Assembly (NCBI RefSeq): GCF_932526225.1
Contig: NC_064034.1
Location: 14,892,887-14,956,886, forward strand
Direction: 5' to 3'
DNA length: 64,000 nt
DNA from: Nematostella vectensis
Taxonomy: Eukaryota > Cnidaria > Anthozoa > Actiniaria > Edwardsiidae
Shown: positions 10,792 through 21,110 of the stretch, piece by piece
Layout of the letters: the number at the start of each line of letters is the position of its first letter
Numbering within the stretch: position 1 is the first letter of the stretch
Translations under genes and position numbers: made by a program
The notes under the pieces: generated by a model
Told to the model about the DNA's origin: nothing
Databases searched by the model: none
What the model saw: the letters and a program-made list of their open reading frames with translations, nothing else

Positions 10792-11806
10792 ACAACGTCG
10801 GCCGAAATCTCGTGAGCCGCCTGAAAATCACGTTTGCGGGAGAAACGCTTTAGGACAGCTTTACCTGTCCAAAGTTGAGAGAGAGGAGCGTCTGGAGCAG
10901 GGCATACAGTCAGAAAACATGCGCAAGCTTTGCTTCAAGGCTGGCGATAAAGCGACTAGTAACGCCAAGGAGAACGCTCTAAACGCCACCCACGGCGAAA
11001 AGTACACCATCCCGCTAGACCATTCTCTGTTGACGGACCACGGCGTACTGTACCCAAGGGCGCTCTCCGAGGCGCTGCTCTTCGAGATCACGCTCGCAAC
11101 GGTTGATCAGGTAGTCGTCGGGAGCGATGCTATCAAATTATCCTACGGCATCAAAAATCTATTACTGGAATATGAAAGCCTGAGGGACGACAACTTCGCC
11201 CGGTCCGCAGCCGCCGCCTACCAAAGCGGCACAACGTTCTTCTACGAGCAAGTGAACCTCCAAAAGATCTTCGTGATTAGCAAAGGGACAGACAACGTAA
11301 TCAACGAGAGTGTCAACCAGCCGCGAAGGTCTATGAGTGGTCTGTTGCTCCTCTTCGTGGAGCCATACAAGGCTGGGGCTCGCGACTCTGAGAAGTTCGT
11401 GTACCCCGACATCAAGAGCGTTCGCGTTACAATTGACGGCATGCCAAACAAGGTCTTCAGCCAGGGACTACGCCCCACGGAGTTCTGGAGGGAGGCGAAA
11501 AGGCGTTTCGTCAGTGGCAGCGGAGTACATAGTGTCAGCCCCGAGTCGATCTATGGCGATAACAAGTTTGCTCTGTGGATCGACCTTCGAACAACAGACG
11601 ACAATGCTATCAATTGGGGCGGTCTCCGATTGGTCAACACCCGCGAAGGTGTGCATCTCGAGATAAAACGCACGGCAAGCGGCACGGGTACCGTAAACTG
11701 TCACGTGTGTGTGGTGGCCGACGCCCAAATGAACCTTATGAAATGGACAGCTAGAGTCCATACAATACTGAGTACAGTAGTACTCACGACAACGTCAAAC
11801 GCATGA
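10690..11806 (+). pseudogene. Major-capsid-like protein of a Polinton-like element, broken
   Basis: The frame around 10715-10850 contains ATISGQANNTVVNNVGRN and ends at a TAG at 10849-10851. The following open frame (intact from 10919 to 11806) carries AGDKATSNAKENALN, YTIPLDHSLLTDHG, the MSGLLLLF block, ARDSEKFVYPDIKSV and FALWIDLRTTDDN. The short gap with a stop and frame change looks like a small deletion in one ancestral gene. These motifs resemble a cnidarian virus-like protein family that I associate with double-jelly-roll capsid proteins. I recall that association and could not check it. The 3' end overlaps the next start codon (ATGA at 11803-11806). Confidence 0.55.
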
Positions 11807-12156
11807 GCGCCGAGGAGGTGAGGAAGTACGAGAAGCGATACGAGACCGCTTTAGCCAGCCGGACTACAGATGCCCTGGCAGACAGCTTCCTGAAGCTTAC
11901 GACAAAGCTAGTAGGCATGACGCTGCCGATAGACAGTGTGATCGATCTTCACAGTGACCTCGTGTCCGACTACATCATCAACAACGAGCTCCGCACATTG
12001 TGCGGAAACCTGTCTCTACGATGCGGTCGTTTGATGGCTTTAGCCGTCGGGGCGTTACACGTAGCACGTTATGTGAGCACCAACGGCATTAGTATGCACG
12101 AAATAGCAGTCGCGGACTCACCAAATGGCGAGTCTGCCATGACGACTTTAGAGTAG
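11803..12156 (+). CDS. Small companion protein of the Polinton-like element
   Basis: A 117-residue open frame begins in the four-base ATGA overlap with the capsid-like gene, an arrangement typical of compact viral genomes. It is mostly helical-looking (EEVRKYEKRYETALASRTTD; LRTLCGNLSLRCGRLMALAV). It has no signal peptide and no motif I know. The frame is uninterrupted. Function unknown; a virion or scaffold role is only a guess from position. Confidence 0.5.
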   Translation: MSAEEVRKYEKRYETALASRTTDALADSFLKLTTKLVGMTLPIDSVIDLHSDLVSDYIINNELRTLCGNLSLRCGRLMALAVGALHVARYVSTNGISMHEIAVADSPNGESAMTTLE

Positions 12157-12209
12157 ACGCTCATTTGAAAGCTTGCCACTTTTTCAGCAACCAAATAGTT
12201 GCATCACAA

Positions 12210-12668
12210 ATGGAAGAACCTCAAGGAAGTATTAGTGCTCAGCATCTCACGGAATCTGACGAACAAGCTGCGGAACAAACTGCTCATGAACCTGCACGTG
12301 AGAAAGTGGAGAGAATCACGAGCCCAGAACCACCCGCCACCCGACCTAAACACCCTGGAAGAGTCGAAGCTGGAAGGCGCTTGGCAGAGTGGAACCGACT
12401 TAACAGAGAGAAGAAAAAAGCTGTGCAGCACGTTGAGTCGCCGGTCGCTAGCGAGTCGCAGGGCCGCGGTAGATTATGTAGCTTTGGTGACATTGCTAAC
12501 CAAAGCCTCGAGTTGTGGCGCGCAGACAGCGAGTGCGTTAAGAAATTCGCCCATGTTGTTCTCCGAGGGCCTACCGACCTCAGAAAGACCGCCACGGCAC
12601 TACCCGAGCAAACGGCAACCGCCTGTTGGAGACTGATACACCTGTTGCAATACATTGCCGACACATAA
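12210..12668 (+). CDS. Basic-region protein of the Polinton-like element, probably decayed at its C-terminus
   Basis: I choose the ATG at 12210 (MEEPQGSISAQ) over 12165 because the upstream residues look unlike the rest. An acidic/polar N-terminus leads to a proline-rich hinge and a basic block, RVEAGRRLAEWNRLNREKKK (about residues 51-70). The rest, which is Cys/His-poor and Leu-rich, has no known motif. Its 3' end overlaps the start of the integrase in another frame. The basic block recalls similar blocks next to Polinton integrases in cnidarians, from memory. The function is not known. Confidence 0.4.
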   Translation: MEEPQGSISAQHLTESDEQAAEQTAHEPAREKVERITSPEPPATRPKHPGRVEAGRRLAEWNRLNREKKKAVQHVESPVASESQGRGRLCSFGDIANQSLELWRADSECVKKFAHVVLRGPTDLRKTATALPEQTATACWRLIHLLQYIADT

Positions 12669-12810
12669 TGGCGGCGAAGCGCATGTCCGCAAAGAACTCG
12701 ATGCGTTCCTTCGTCCTCTATACTACGCCAGAGGTGGCTTCCAGGGAGTGACCGCTCTGCATGCCAAACTTCCCAAGGGCTCAGCCTCCATAGACCTAGT
12801 GCGCAAATGG
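12655..12810 (+). pseudogene. Polinton-type integrase, N-terminal piece
   Basis: This frame encodes VRKELDAFLRPLYYARGGFQ, followed by ALHAKLPKGSASIDLVRKW. That is the small N-terminal domain that precedes the catalytic core in Polinton integrases. It stops being integrase-like right after Lys-Trp (ends 12810), where LINE sequence starts. The protein resumes at 14021, again with Lys-Trp followed by VSSQPV. The exact start codon is uncertain because the preceding gene overlaps. Confidence 0.6.
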
Positions 12811-14020
12811 GAGGTGCAAGTGGAGTTCGACATTGGAAAGTCGGAAATGCTAAACCAGCACTTTCGGGAAAATTTCTCCGATGAAGATACTGACTCGGTA
12901 CCATTACTCAAGCGCAGATTCCCCCAGATTCCAAGCATTGCCGTCACAGAGGAGGGAGTTCGCAAGTTACTTGCAGGTCTCAAGTCATCAAAAGCAGCTG
13001 GTCTGATGGTTTCCATCCACGCGTGCTAAAGGAGTGTGCACCGGTGATATCGCCAATATTAAAACAGATCTTCCAGAAGTCCCTGGACGCCGGCAACCTG
13101 CCCCGGGAGTGGCGCATTGCGAACATATGCCCTATACACAAGGAAGGCGACCGATCTCTTGCCTCCAAACATCGCCTAATTTCTCTTACTAGCGTTATTT
13201 GCAAGATACTAGAACACATTGTGTGCTCGCACATAAATCGACACCTAGAAGCTCACCAGATCTTATCTGACTGCTAGCATGCCTTCAAGAAAAAGCGCAG
13301 TTGTGTGACACAACTGTGTTTTAGCATAAACGACTGGGCCTCAGCCTTGGACCGTGGCTTACAAACCGACGCCTTTGTGTTAGACTTTGCGAAAGCTTTT
13401 GACAGCGTCCCCCACGAACGGCTCGAGTCCAAACTATACAGCTATGGAATCGGCGGCCAAACATTGAAATGGATTGATGCCTTTTTGTGTGAGCGGTACC
13501 AGCGTGTTTGTGTCAATGGGGGAAAGTCAAGCTGGACGCGGGTTACATCAGGTGTGCCCCAAGGTACTGTCTTTGGCCCAGTCCTGTTTAACCTGTTTAT
13601 AAGTGACATACAAGAATCTGTGCAGTCCACGCTTTGTTAAGGCAGACTTCTTCTCCTTCGAACCCGGCACAATGACGCGCCTCCTTTCCAAACTGGGTTG
13701 GCAGCCACTCGAAGACCGCAGGCGCACCTAAACAGTGGCCTAAATAATGCCTCTATCCTGTCACTCGAAGATCTGAGGAAACCGTCTCGCGCCTTGTCCC
13801 GCACTCAACACTCTGAATTCTATACTATTCCTAACGCTACAACTGACATATATAAATATAGTTTTTTCCCCGTGCACTGAGACTGTGGAACAACCTACCA
13901 CAGTCTGTAATTGTAATGATAGGCTGCCCAGAGGCCTTCCACGCTGGGCTTTAGACTCGGCACTGCGCTGCGCACTGACATATTGTACAATAGGTTGCGC
14001 ATTTTTTTAAGTAAAGTGAA
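12811..14020 (+). mobile_element. 5'-truncated CR1-like LINE inserted inside the integrase gene
   Basis: Several frames together read as a non-LTR reverse transcriptase: LAGLKSSKAAG, then LKECAPVISPILKQIFQKSL and WRIANICPIHKEGD, then [17 protein letters not shown], then [21 protein letters not shown] stop at 13275-13277 and frame changes near 13010 and 13640 show decay. The YADD catalytic box is lost: the frame ends just after [10 protein letters not shown]. The 3' region reads like the usual LINE C-terminal tail, and the element ends in a short AAGTG repeat (about 14011-14028). 5' truncation and a microsatellite tail are typical of target-primed insertion. Confidence 0.75.
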
Positions 14021-14801
14021 GTGAAGTGGGTAAGCTCGCAGCCCGTCGGAGACTACACACAGACACACCCTCCTCCGACTACCTACGCCCATTTCTCGGA
14101 GCAGATACCAAACCGTATCCACCAGTCGGACCTACTATTCTTGCCAACCGACCGCGGGTACAAGTATGCCCTAACCCTTGTTGACGTTGCTTCACGATGT
14201 AAAGCCGCCCACCCACTGAGAACCAAGAAAGCGACCGTTGTCTCCCGCGAACTCGCTGACATCTATGCGGAGGGACCTCTCAAATGGCCTAAAGTCCTCA
14301 TGGTTGATGACGGCACGGAGTTCAAGGGTGCTACCACAAAGCTCCTAACAGACCCCGGGGTGGAAATCCGACGGGCTGAGCCAGGGCACCACAGGAGCCA
14401 AGCCTTCGCCGAGTCTTTCCATCGCTGGCTGGCACAGCGCCTATTTCGTGCGCAGTACTCGAAAGAGCTTGCATCCGGCGAAACAAACCGCGACTAGGGT
14501 ACTGCTTTGCCAGTCGTGATCTCGGACATAAACGCAACGAAGACTCGCATGATTGGCTTTGCGCCTAAAGACGCCATAAAGCTGAGGCGCGTGACTCTTA
14601 AAGCCGAAAAGCACCTCCCGTAGAGGTCACCGTAAACGAGGAGGACCTCCAAGACAAGGGCCGACGGCGAGCAACGAACCCGTGGTAGACAAGCAATGCA
14701 TACCCAATACTAAAAGGGTTATGGAGCCCGGAGAGCCAGTGTTGTATTACACGGCGTACTCTAAGCACGGCTTCACGCGTTCACAGTTGCGTGTTGCGTG
14801 A
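14021..14801 (+). pseudogene. Polinton-type DDE integrase, catalytic core and C-terminus
   Basis: The open stretch 14021-14497 carries the retrovirus-like integrase core: HQSDLLFLPTD, YKYALTLVDVASRCKAA, then VLMVDDGTEFKGA and QAFAESFHRWLAQRLF. The three acidic catalytic residues (Asp in HQSD, Asp in VDDG, Glu in AES) are all present, the last two about 33-34 residues apart. After a TAG at 14495-14497, further pieces continue in other frames (ISDINATKTRMIGFAP; then GEPVLYYTAYSKHGF to a stop near 14801). This fits the C-terminal domain, so the gene is broken downstream. The N-terminal piece lies at 12655-12810 beyond the LINE. Confidence 0.75.
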
Positions 14802-15152
14802 TCAACGCTTGTGCCTTCTATTGCAGCTAAGGCACGTGAGTCTGACATTCCACTTGTTGTTACCCTGACTGTCGTCTAGCCGGTCGATACTGAAGCATTG
14901 GGGATGGCTCTTGGTGTATCCCTGAAGCAGAAGCTGAGTGCCACAAACCGTGCACTTCTTTTCCGCGTCTTCAATCATGCCGATTACGTGGTCTACCGTT
15001 AGAACGTGGTGCGATCCCGTGTACTTTGTGCGACCCTTTTTCCTGTCGTCTATAGCGTATCGCCTTATCCGTGCTTCGATGAGATCTTCGCTGGGCGTCG
15101 CTCCCCCGGTACGTCCGGGAGCCCAAGGAAAAGAAGACATATCGCAGGACAA
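14802..15152 (-). CDS. HNH endonuclease-like protein
   Basis: 116 codons, open throughout. The motif order is KKCTVCG (zinc-binding pair), FSIDRLDD (the H/N-containing core, with Ser-Ile-Asp-Arg), then NVRLTCLSCNRRHK (second Cys pair and Asn). That is the HNH/McrA-type nuclease layout, and the basic N-terminal half may bind DNA. It is convergent with the integrase, with no gap between their ends, which fits a cargo gene of the same element. Similar HNH genes near Polinton-like integrases in cnidarians are a recollection. The Met at 15152 lies next to the junction with BEL sequence, so the true N-terminus may be lost. Confidence 0.6.
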   Translation of the reverse strand: MSCDMSSFPWAPGRTGGATPSEDLIEARIRRYAIDDRKKGRTKYTGSHHVLTVDHVIGMIEDAEKKCTVCGTQLLLQGYTKSHPQCFSIDRLDDSQGNNKWNVRLTCLSCNRRHKR

Positions 15153-15305
15153 AACAACGAGCTTAAGCCAAATACGGTTTCCGTGTCAACCCTAGCAACT
15201 AGTGCAAAGAGCGAGACTAGCGGAAACACAGGGAAAGCAGAGAAGAGCTCGAAAAATGGGCGCGAAAACATCGCACGCCGCGTCTGACGTTTTTGTTGCT
15301 TTCAG

Positions 15306-15998
15306 TTGCACGCTACTGTGAGTTGTTTGAAGTTTAAAGACATGGACGTAAATCAGCGCGCACAATTTGCTAAGGACAAAGGCCTGTGCATTCGTTGTCT
15401 TACCTCGAGCGAGCATATAGCGCGCAAGTGTGACAAAACAGGCAGTTGTGGCATAGACGGATGTGCCAAGCGACACCACCCCTCGATTCTCGGTGCGGAT
15501 CGCGTGTTCGTTGGAGCCTCGTCAGCAAACTGCTGTCACGACCAAGTACTCTTGCAGATAGTTCCTGTCAGTGTAGCTCGCTCCGATGGAGAACATGAAG
15601 TTACTTTTGCGCTGCTTGACGCTGGAAGTCAGACCTCCCTGATTCTCGAGAGTCAGGCGGATAAGCTAGGACTAGACGGCGAAGCATCTGAACTGAACAT
15701 CGGCACCGTTAACTCAACACAGACCCAGCATTGTAAGAAAGTATCTTTCATGGTTCACGATAAGAACGGGGAGCAAACGACAGCCGTGACCGAAGCCTAT
15801 ACCATCAAGAGGCTGAACCCGGGAGTAACCCGGGAAGCCATTCAGGGGTGGCCTTATCTCAGCGGACTGGACATCCCAGAAGTCGATTCGCGAGACGTAA
15901 CCATGTTATTAGGAGCGAATGTGATAGATGCAATCTGGCTGCGTGAAGTGCGAAGAGGTGCGCGACGTCCTTTGGCTGGACCCTTACCGGTACCGTAA
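15306..15998 (+). pseudogene. BEL/Pao gag C-terminus and aspartic protease
   Basis: Begins with the family phrase VSCLKFKDMDVNQRAQFAKD and a zinc-knuckle-like CIRC...H...C. The pepsin-like protease motif LLDAGSQTSLI follows, about residues 102-112. Its active-site Asp is present. The same frame extends upstream as an Asn/Lys/Ser-rich gag segment (15155-15284) up to a TGA at 15285-15287. The frame then closes at 15996-15998, before the reverse transcriptase. Confidence 0.75.
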
Positions 15999-16192
15999 AG
16001 GGTTTCGTCCCACCCGAGCGTCTTGATGTACCAAGACGAATTGCTTCACCGTGAAGTTCAAAATTGGTGCCGACTCATTTGGAACCAAGTTCGAGCATGA
16101 AACAAGACAAGAAAGCCGTAGAGATCCTTGAGAAGACAGTTAAGCGAAGAGGCGACAGGTACGAGGTCGGCCTGTTGTAGAAGGCCGAGAGC

Positions 16193-17068
16193 GTGATCCT
16201 TCCTAGCAGTCGCGAGATGGCGGAGGAACGCTTGAAATCGACCGAGCGAATACTCAAGCGTGATAAATCAGTCGCCGCTAAGTATTGTCAGGTCATTGAA
16301 GACTACGTACAGAAGGGGTACGCTCGTAAACTGACGGATAAAGAGGCTAACGTAGCAGAACCAAGAGAGTGGATCCTCCCGACCCATCCGGTTTTGAACC
16401 CCAACAAGCCCGGAAAGGTACGAATGATGATGGACGCTGCTGCAAAGAGTAAGGGAGTCTCGCTAAACGACAATCTACTGATCGGACCGGATCTTCTGAA
16501 CAGTTTAGTTGGTGTTCTGCTTCGGTTTTGAGAGCATCCTGTAGCCATCGCGGCTGATATTGAGGCTATGTTTATGCAGTGTCGTGTCTTTCCCACTGAC
16601 CAGCCACCGCTCAGGTTCCTCTGGCGCGATCTGGAAGATGGAAGGCGTCCAGATGTCTACCAGATGGTGTCGATGATATTCGGGGCAGCATCTTCCCCCT
16701 GTACCGCTAACTACGTACTACGCAAGGCTGCGGATGACCACCGTGAGGACCCGGCATTTTCCAAGGACACCCTTGAAGCGGTCCACACTAACTTCTACAT
16801 GGATGATTTTCTAAAGTATCTTCCTAGCGAAGCCAAAGCCGTACAAGTTCATCTCGAGAGGGTTTTGACGCAGATACCCACTGATGAGAAAGCAAGCCCG
16901 CGTCTGAACTTGGACCTTGACGAGCTACCGGTGGAACGCACGCTAGGCTTAAAATGGAACACTGAAACGGACGGGTTTCAGTTCTCGGTCTCGATGCGCG
17001 AAAGTAGTTCTACAAAGCGAGTCGTTCTGAGCCAAACCGCGACAGTGTTTGCCCCCTGGGAGTGCTAG
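16193..17068 (+). pseudogene. BEL/Pao reverse transcriptase
   Basis: One frame interrupted by a TGA at 16529-16531. Motifs in order: REWILPTHPVLNPNKPGKVR, MMMDAAAKSKGVSLN, ADIEAMFMQCRV, FGAASSPCTANYVLRKAADD and NFYMDDFL. The YMDD at about 16796-16807 keeps both catalytic Asp residues. RNase H-type remnants follow at 17141-17528 (HVFEDASEKAFGEV; ISIPRLELHAAVL) in shifted frames. Confidence 0.8.
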
Positions 17069-18255
17069 CTCCTTTCCTCCTCACTGCGAAATGCCTCATC
17101 CAGGCTTTATGGCAAAAAAAAACGCGACTGGGACGAGCCCTTGGATGAGGAAGACTTCAAGACTCGGGAGCAGTGGCAGTGCGACCTGATCAGCCTCACC
17201 AAATTCGATATTCCACGATGCATTCATCCAAAAGCACCATCCGGGATCGTCGCCGAGCTACACGTCTTTGAAGACGCTTCGGAGAAGGCGTTTGGCGAGG
17301 TTCGTCTCACCCGACAGCGGAATCCATGTGTCGTTCCTCATGTCACGAAATAGAGTTGCCCCTTTGCGGCAGATAAGTATCCCGCGACTAGAACTGCATG
17401 CCGCTGTGTTGTCGTCTCGTCTAGCGGAGACCGTGAAGAAGGAGACGACGCTCAACATCGTCAACACCACGTTTTGGAGTGACTACAGTACATTGCAAAT
17501 GAGAGCCAAAGATTTCATACCTTCGTAGCTAACCGTGTCGCCGAGATCCAAGATTCCTCTGAACCAAGCCAGTTTCGTCATGTCCCAGGGCGGCTTAACC
17601 CTGCAGATGACTGCACCAGAGGACTGAGTGCCTCAGAACTAAATGCAGACTCCCGCTGGATTAACGTACCGGCGTTCCTGTCACAGACCGAGGATCACTG
17701 GCCTCAAGAGCCACCCGCAACAATTCTGACGGATGATGATGCGGAGGTAAAGGCCAGCTGGGTGGGACATGTTTCGTGTGACAAGTCCTGCTTTCCCGAC
17801 GCTGAGAGGTTCTCGTCTTGGACTTTTTATCGTCGTGTTATAGCGTGGATGTATCGCTTTATTCACAACGCGCAGCTCAACGAGTCAAGTCAACGTTGAC
17901 AGTTGCAGAGCTAGAGAATGCTGACGATATCGCTGTTAGACAATCACAGATGGAGTCGTTCGAAGAAGATGTGCTTTACTTAAAGCGGACAAGCCTCTGC
18001 CGCAGCGTAGTAGATTAGCAGCACCTCGACCATTCCTTGATGAAAACGGAGCTCACCGCGTAGGAGGTCGTCTCAGCAAGGCGAACGTCAATGAAGATGT
18101 CAAGCATCCGCTAATCCTGGACCCGAATAATTCAGTGACTCGGTTAATCGTATTACATTACCATCGTAAACTTTGCTGTGCGAGTGTTGACCACGTCCGA
18201 AACGAGCTGCGACAGCGCTACTGAATCCTAAAAGGGCTAGCTGCCGTCCGCAAAA

Positions 18256-19208
18256 GTGTCCTACGAGTGCGTACTTTGTCGGCTGAGACAAGCACGAGCT
18301 CAACTCCTCGTCATGGCAGACCTACCCAGTTGTCGCGTAGCCTCCGAGCAGCCACCGTTCACACATACAGGTGTGGATTATTTGGGGCCCATGTTAGTTC
18401 GGCGCGGAAGGAGCAATGAGAAGAGATATGGCATGCTTTTCACATGTATGACCACGCGCGCTGTTCATCTCTAGATCGCGCATTCTCTAGAAGCTGATGC
18501 TTACATTATGGCCATCCAAAGAATGATGGCTAGACGAGGGAAACCGGCTCATATGTACTCTGACAACGGAACCAATTTTGTTGGAGCTGAGAAGGAGCTT
18601 CGAGATGCTCTTGTAGAATGAAACATGAATCACATCGCTGATGAAATGTCACAAGGTGGAGTACAGTGGCATTTTAACCCGCCAGCCTCCCCTTACTTCG
18701 GAGGTGCATTGCAGCGCTTGGTGCAGTCTGCTAAGCGCGTGCTGAAGGTCATCGCTGGAGAGCAGCTAGTAACCGATGAGACGCTCCTGGCGTTCATGGA
18801 AGAAGTCGAATCGCTGATGAACAGTCGTCCCCTGACTCACCTAGGTGGGGATTACCGTGATGAAGAAACTTTGACCCCTAATCACTTTCTGCTTAGGCGC
18901 GCAAGCCCGAATCTTCCTCCTGGAATTGTTACAGATCGAGATCTTTTGGCACTTTTGGAGAAGATAGCTACGTGAGTACCTTTCGTCCCTTACGGAGAGG
19001 CGGAAGTGAAACAGGGAAGTCAAGGACATCCAAGCAGAGGACGTGGTCCTGGTCATCGATGAGAACACAGCCCGTGGGCGCTGGCCTATTGGTCGAGTAG
19101 TCCGTACCCTTCCTGGACGGGACGGGGGAGTGCGAGCCGCGGAGGTGGCCACCAAGAGTGGTGCGTATGTGCGTCAGGTGACAAAGCTGTGCGTGTTGGA
19201 GCGAGCAT
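18256..19208 (+). pseudogene. BEL/Pao integrase with a lost catalytic glutamate
   Basis: The frame gives CVLCRLRQARA (zinc region), HTGVDYLGPM (first Asp), [16 protein letters not shown] (second Asp) and SPYFGGALQRLVQSAKR. The family normally has Trp-Glu-Arg at the last site; here it reads Leu-Gln-Arg, so the catalytic Glu is Gln. Stops at 18472-18474 and 18619-18621 interrupt it. The C-terminal domain (VKDIQAEDVVLVIDENTARG, RWPIGRVV) continues in another frame to a TAA at about 19208. Confidence 0.8.
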
Positions 19209-19258
19209 AAAGATGTATGTGTCCCCCGCCCTACCTGGCGTCGCACACGGGGGGAGGA

Positions 19259-19630
19259 TGTTACGGACTGACTCGCGGACTCCCTGTGCGGAGGGGGTCA
19301 CGTGACTGCCGAGCCGCCATGAGTTTCACTTCGACGAAGACCAGCGAAGTGATTGGGGCGGCTAGGTAAGTACTGTTGTTTATCGGCGTTTTATGATGCT
19401 GTTTATACGTTTTAGATTACTGTTCAAGCATAGACTATATCGGATTGTCTATCTATGTTGTTTTTTAACACTTGTTATCGCCGAGTGAAGAAATTACATG
19501 CCGGATTTTATGGATACCATTTTGAACTTATATCGTATGGCATTGCTATTTGTTATTATTATTTTTAGCGTCATGTAAATAAATACCGAGCCACCGAGTC
19601 GTACCGTCGTTGTTTGATTTCGCGGCAACA
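19259..19630 (+). repeat. 3' LTR of the BEL/Pao element
   Basis: Preceded directly by a G/A tract (19249-19258), as expected for a polypurine tract. Begins TGTTACGGAC and ends GGCAACA, with a polyadenylation-like AATAAATA near 19578-19585. The 5' LTR is missing, so the right boundary is inferred from the CA end only. Confidence 0.6.
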
Positions 19631-20892
19631 TAGGGTTTTGTGATGTATTGAAGAATAAGTGCGAAAGTTGTGCTTCGAACTGGTGTAAGTCGGCCGAAGT
19701 TTTCTTTTAAAGGATCCTAAGCAACCTTTTGGGCTTCCTGTGGTTTGCTGTATTTTCATCGGATGGCGGCCATTTTCGGTGCCATCGAAAATGGCCGCCA
19801 ATGAAACGTTCCAATGACGTCTATATAACGCTCCAAATGACTCCCATCTCACGTTACGTTACTAAACATTCATTTTGGACACTCCTTAATGATTGCTTCA
19901 TCTGTTTTTGGCAATATTTTCTGGAAGTTTTCTGGGAACAAGTGCTTTTTAATGATAATTTTCTTAGAGTGAGGAAACATTCAAGATAAAGTTCACCCCT
20001 CCAAAAAATATCACCAAACATCGCGCTACAAATCTCTATGAAATCACGAGAAGGAGTAAAATGGAATATCGCCGACATGGAAGGGCAATATGACTGTGAG
20101 TTTACAAAGGATAACACAAAAGGTTAACCAGGAAACCGATGAGAACTGTTAGAGGATCGAGTGATCGCAAGCGTCGTGGAGGTAAAAAGGTTGTAATCTT
20201 CTCGCCTCTTAAAATAAGGAAACGCTCGAATACTACGCTGAACTATGTGCCGATTTTCCTTTGAAATGTATTTAGGATTTTTTACAAAGAATAGAATAGA
20301 AGCATAATCAACGCAATTGTTCCCTCAAACAAACATGTAACAAATATGATATTATAAGTAATAAATCAAGATGATATCTAATAAATAACAATAAAGGATT
20401 GGAAAACAAATATTGTCTTATTAGTTGTTAAATCAAGCCCTCAAATGTTATGTTTGGTCTCAAAGGCTGTCCCTTAAAAAAAGTTTTGCGTTATTCTTGT
20501 CAACTCTTGTTTTGGTTTTCCATTTTTTTCTCAAAAGCCTAAAACATCACACTGCAAAATGACCTAATGCCCCTTTTTTCCTCTGTTTAAAATAGCATGA
20601 GAGAAAAATAGCTTTGCAGACATGTTTCCCCCAAAATACTCAAGGTATTAAAGTAAATATAACTCTTGGTTGGATAATAAGTAATTTTTCCTGGCCTGTA
20701 GGTTGGCCTGACAACAGATTTTTATTTATCTTGGCTTAGAATAAGCTTACAATGGCGAAGTTTTTTTAATACAGTGCCCAAGCTTGTACTTTCTTTACTC
20801 ATAAAGACTATATATATAAACTCATATAATGCGTGAGTGCAGGCGTGCATATAACAGTGCTCAATACATAGGTGTAGAGCGGGATATATTTA
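19631..20892. other. Non-coding interval with a small hairpin
   Basis: Perfect 14-nt arms GGCGGCCATTTTCG / CGAAAATGGCCGCC at 19765-19778 and 19786-19799 form a hairpin. Otherwise no exon or RNA gene seen. TA dinucleotide runs lie near 20810-20820. Confidence 0.5.
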
Positions 20893-21038
20893 GGTTTGTA
20901 GGAAAAAAACACGCGAACTACCGTTTTATCTCTACAAGCCTGTTTCGTGGTTGCCCACGAAACTCCTGATGAGTGGGCAACCACGAAACAGGCTTGTAGA
21001 GATGAAACGGTAGTTCGAGTGTTTTTTTCCTACAAACC
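20893..21038. repeat. Long hairpin (66-nt arms, 14-nt loop)
   Basis: 20893-20958 and 20973-21038 are inverted copies with very few mismatches. They include TCTACAAGCCTGTTTCGTGG and its complement. Non-coding, consistent with a foldback/MITE element or a hairpin RNA source. Followed by TA-dinucleotide repeats at about 21053-21100. Confidence 0.75.
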
Positions 21039-21110
21039 AAAATATAAACTCATATATATATATATATAAACTCATAAAGACTATATATATATATAAACTC
21101 TCTGAAAGTT

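Larger units (their letters stand above)
9438..15152 (+). mobile_element. Decayed Polinton/Maverick-like (virus-like) segment
   Basis: A GC-rich block in AT-rich surroundings holds closely packed, mostly same-strand genes. In order: an unknown protein (9568-10791), a capsid-like protein (about 10690-11806), a small protein overlapping it by four bases (11803-12156), a basic-region protein (12210-12668), a split DDE integrase (12655-12810 and 14021-14801), and an opposite-strand HNH protein (14802-15152). The integrase matches the Polinton type, and compact overlapping genes are virus-like. I see no protein-primed DNA polymerase, packaging ATPase or protease, and no terminal inverted repeats. 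This is therefore a fragment with in-frame stops, a frameshift and a nested LINE. The right end abuts BEL/Pao gag sequence. Its identity as Polinton/adintovirus-like is well supported by the integrase and less so by the capsid call. Confidence 0.7.
15155..19630 (+). mobile_element. BEL/Pao LTR retrotransposon, 5'-truncated and inactive
   Basis: Gag C-terminus with zinc knuckle, aspartic protease, YMDD reverse transcriptase, RNase H remnants, integrase and its C-terminal domain occur in BEL/Pao order, followed by a polypurine tract and 3' LTR. No 5' LTR or 5' half of gag is seen. The element begins abruptly where the Polinton-like segment ends. Numerous stops (for example 15285-15287, 16529-16531, 18472-18474, 18619-18621) break the single long polyprotein. 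Confidence 0.85.

Noticed and set aside
9568-12156. Bacterial contamination suggested by high GC and overlapping genes
   Set aside because: The flanking integrase is Polinton-type and the block is interrupted by a eukaryotic LINE and joined to BEL/Pao, so it is part of this genome.
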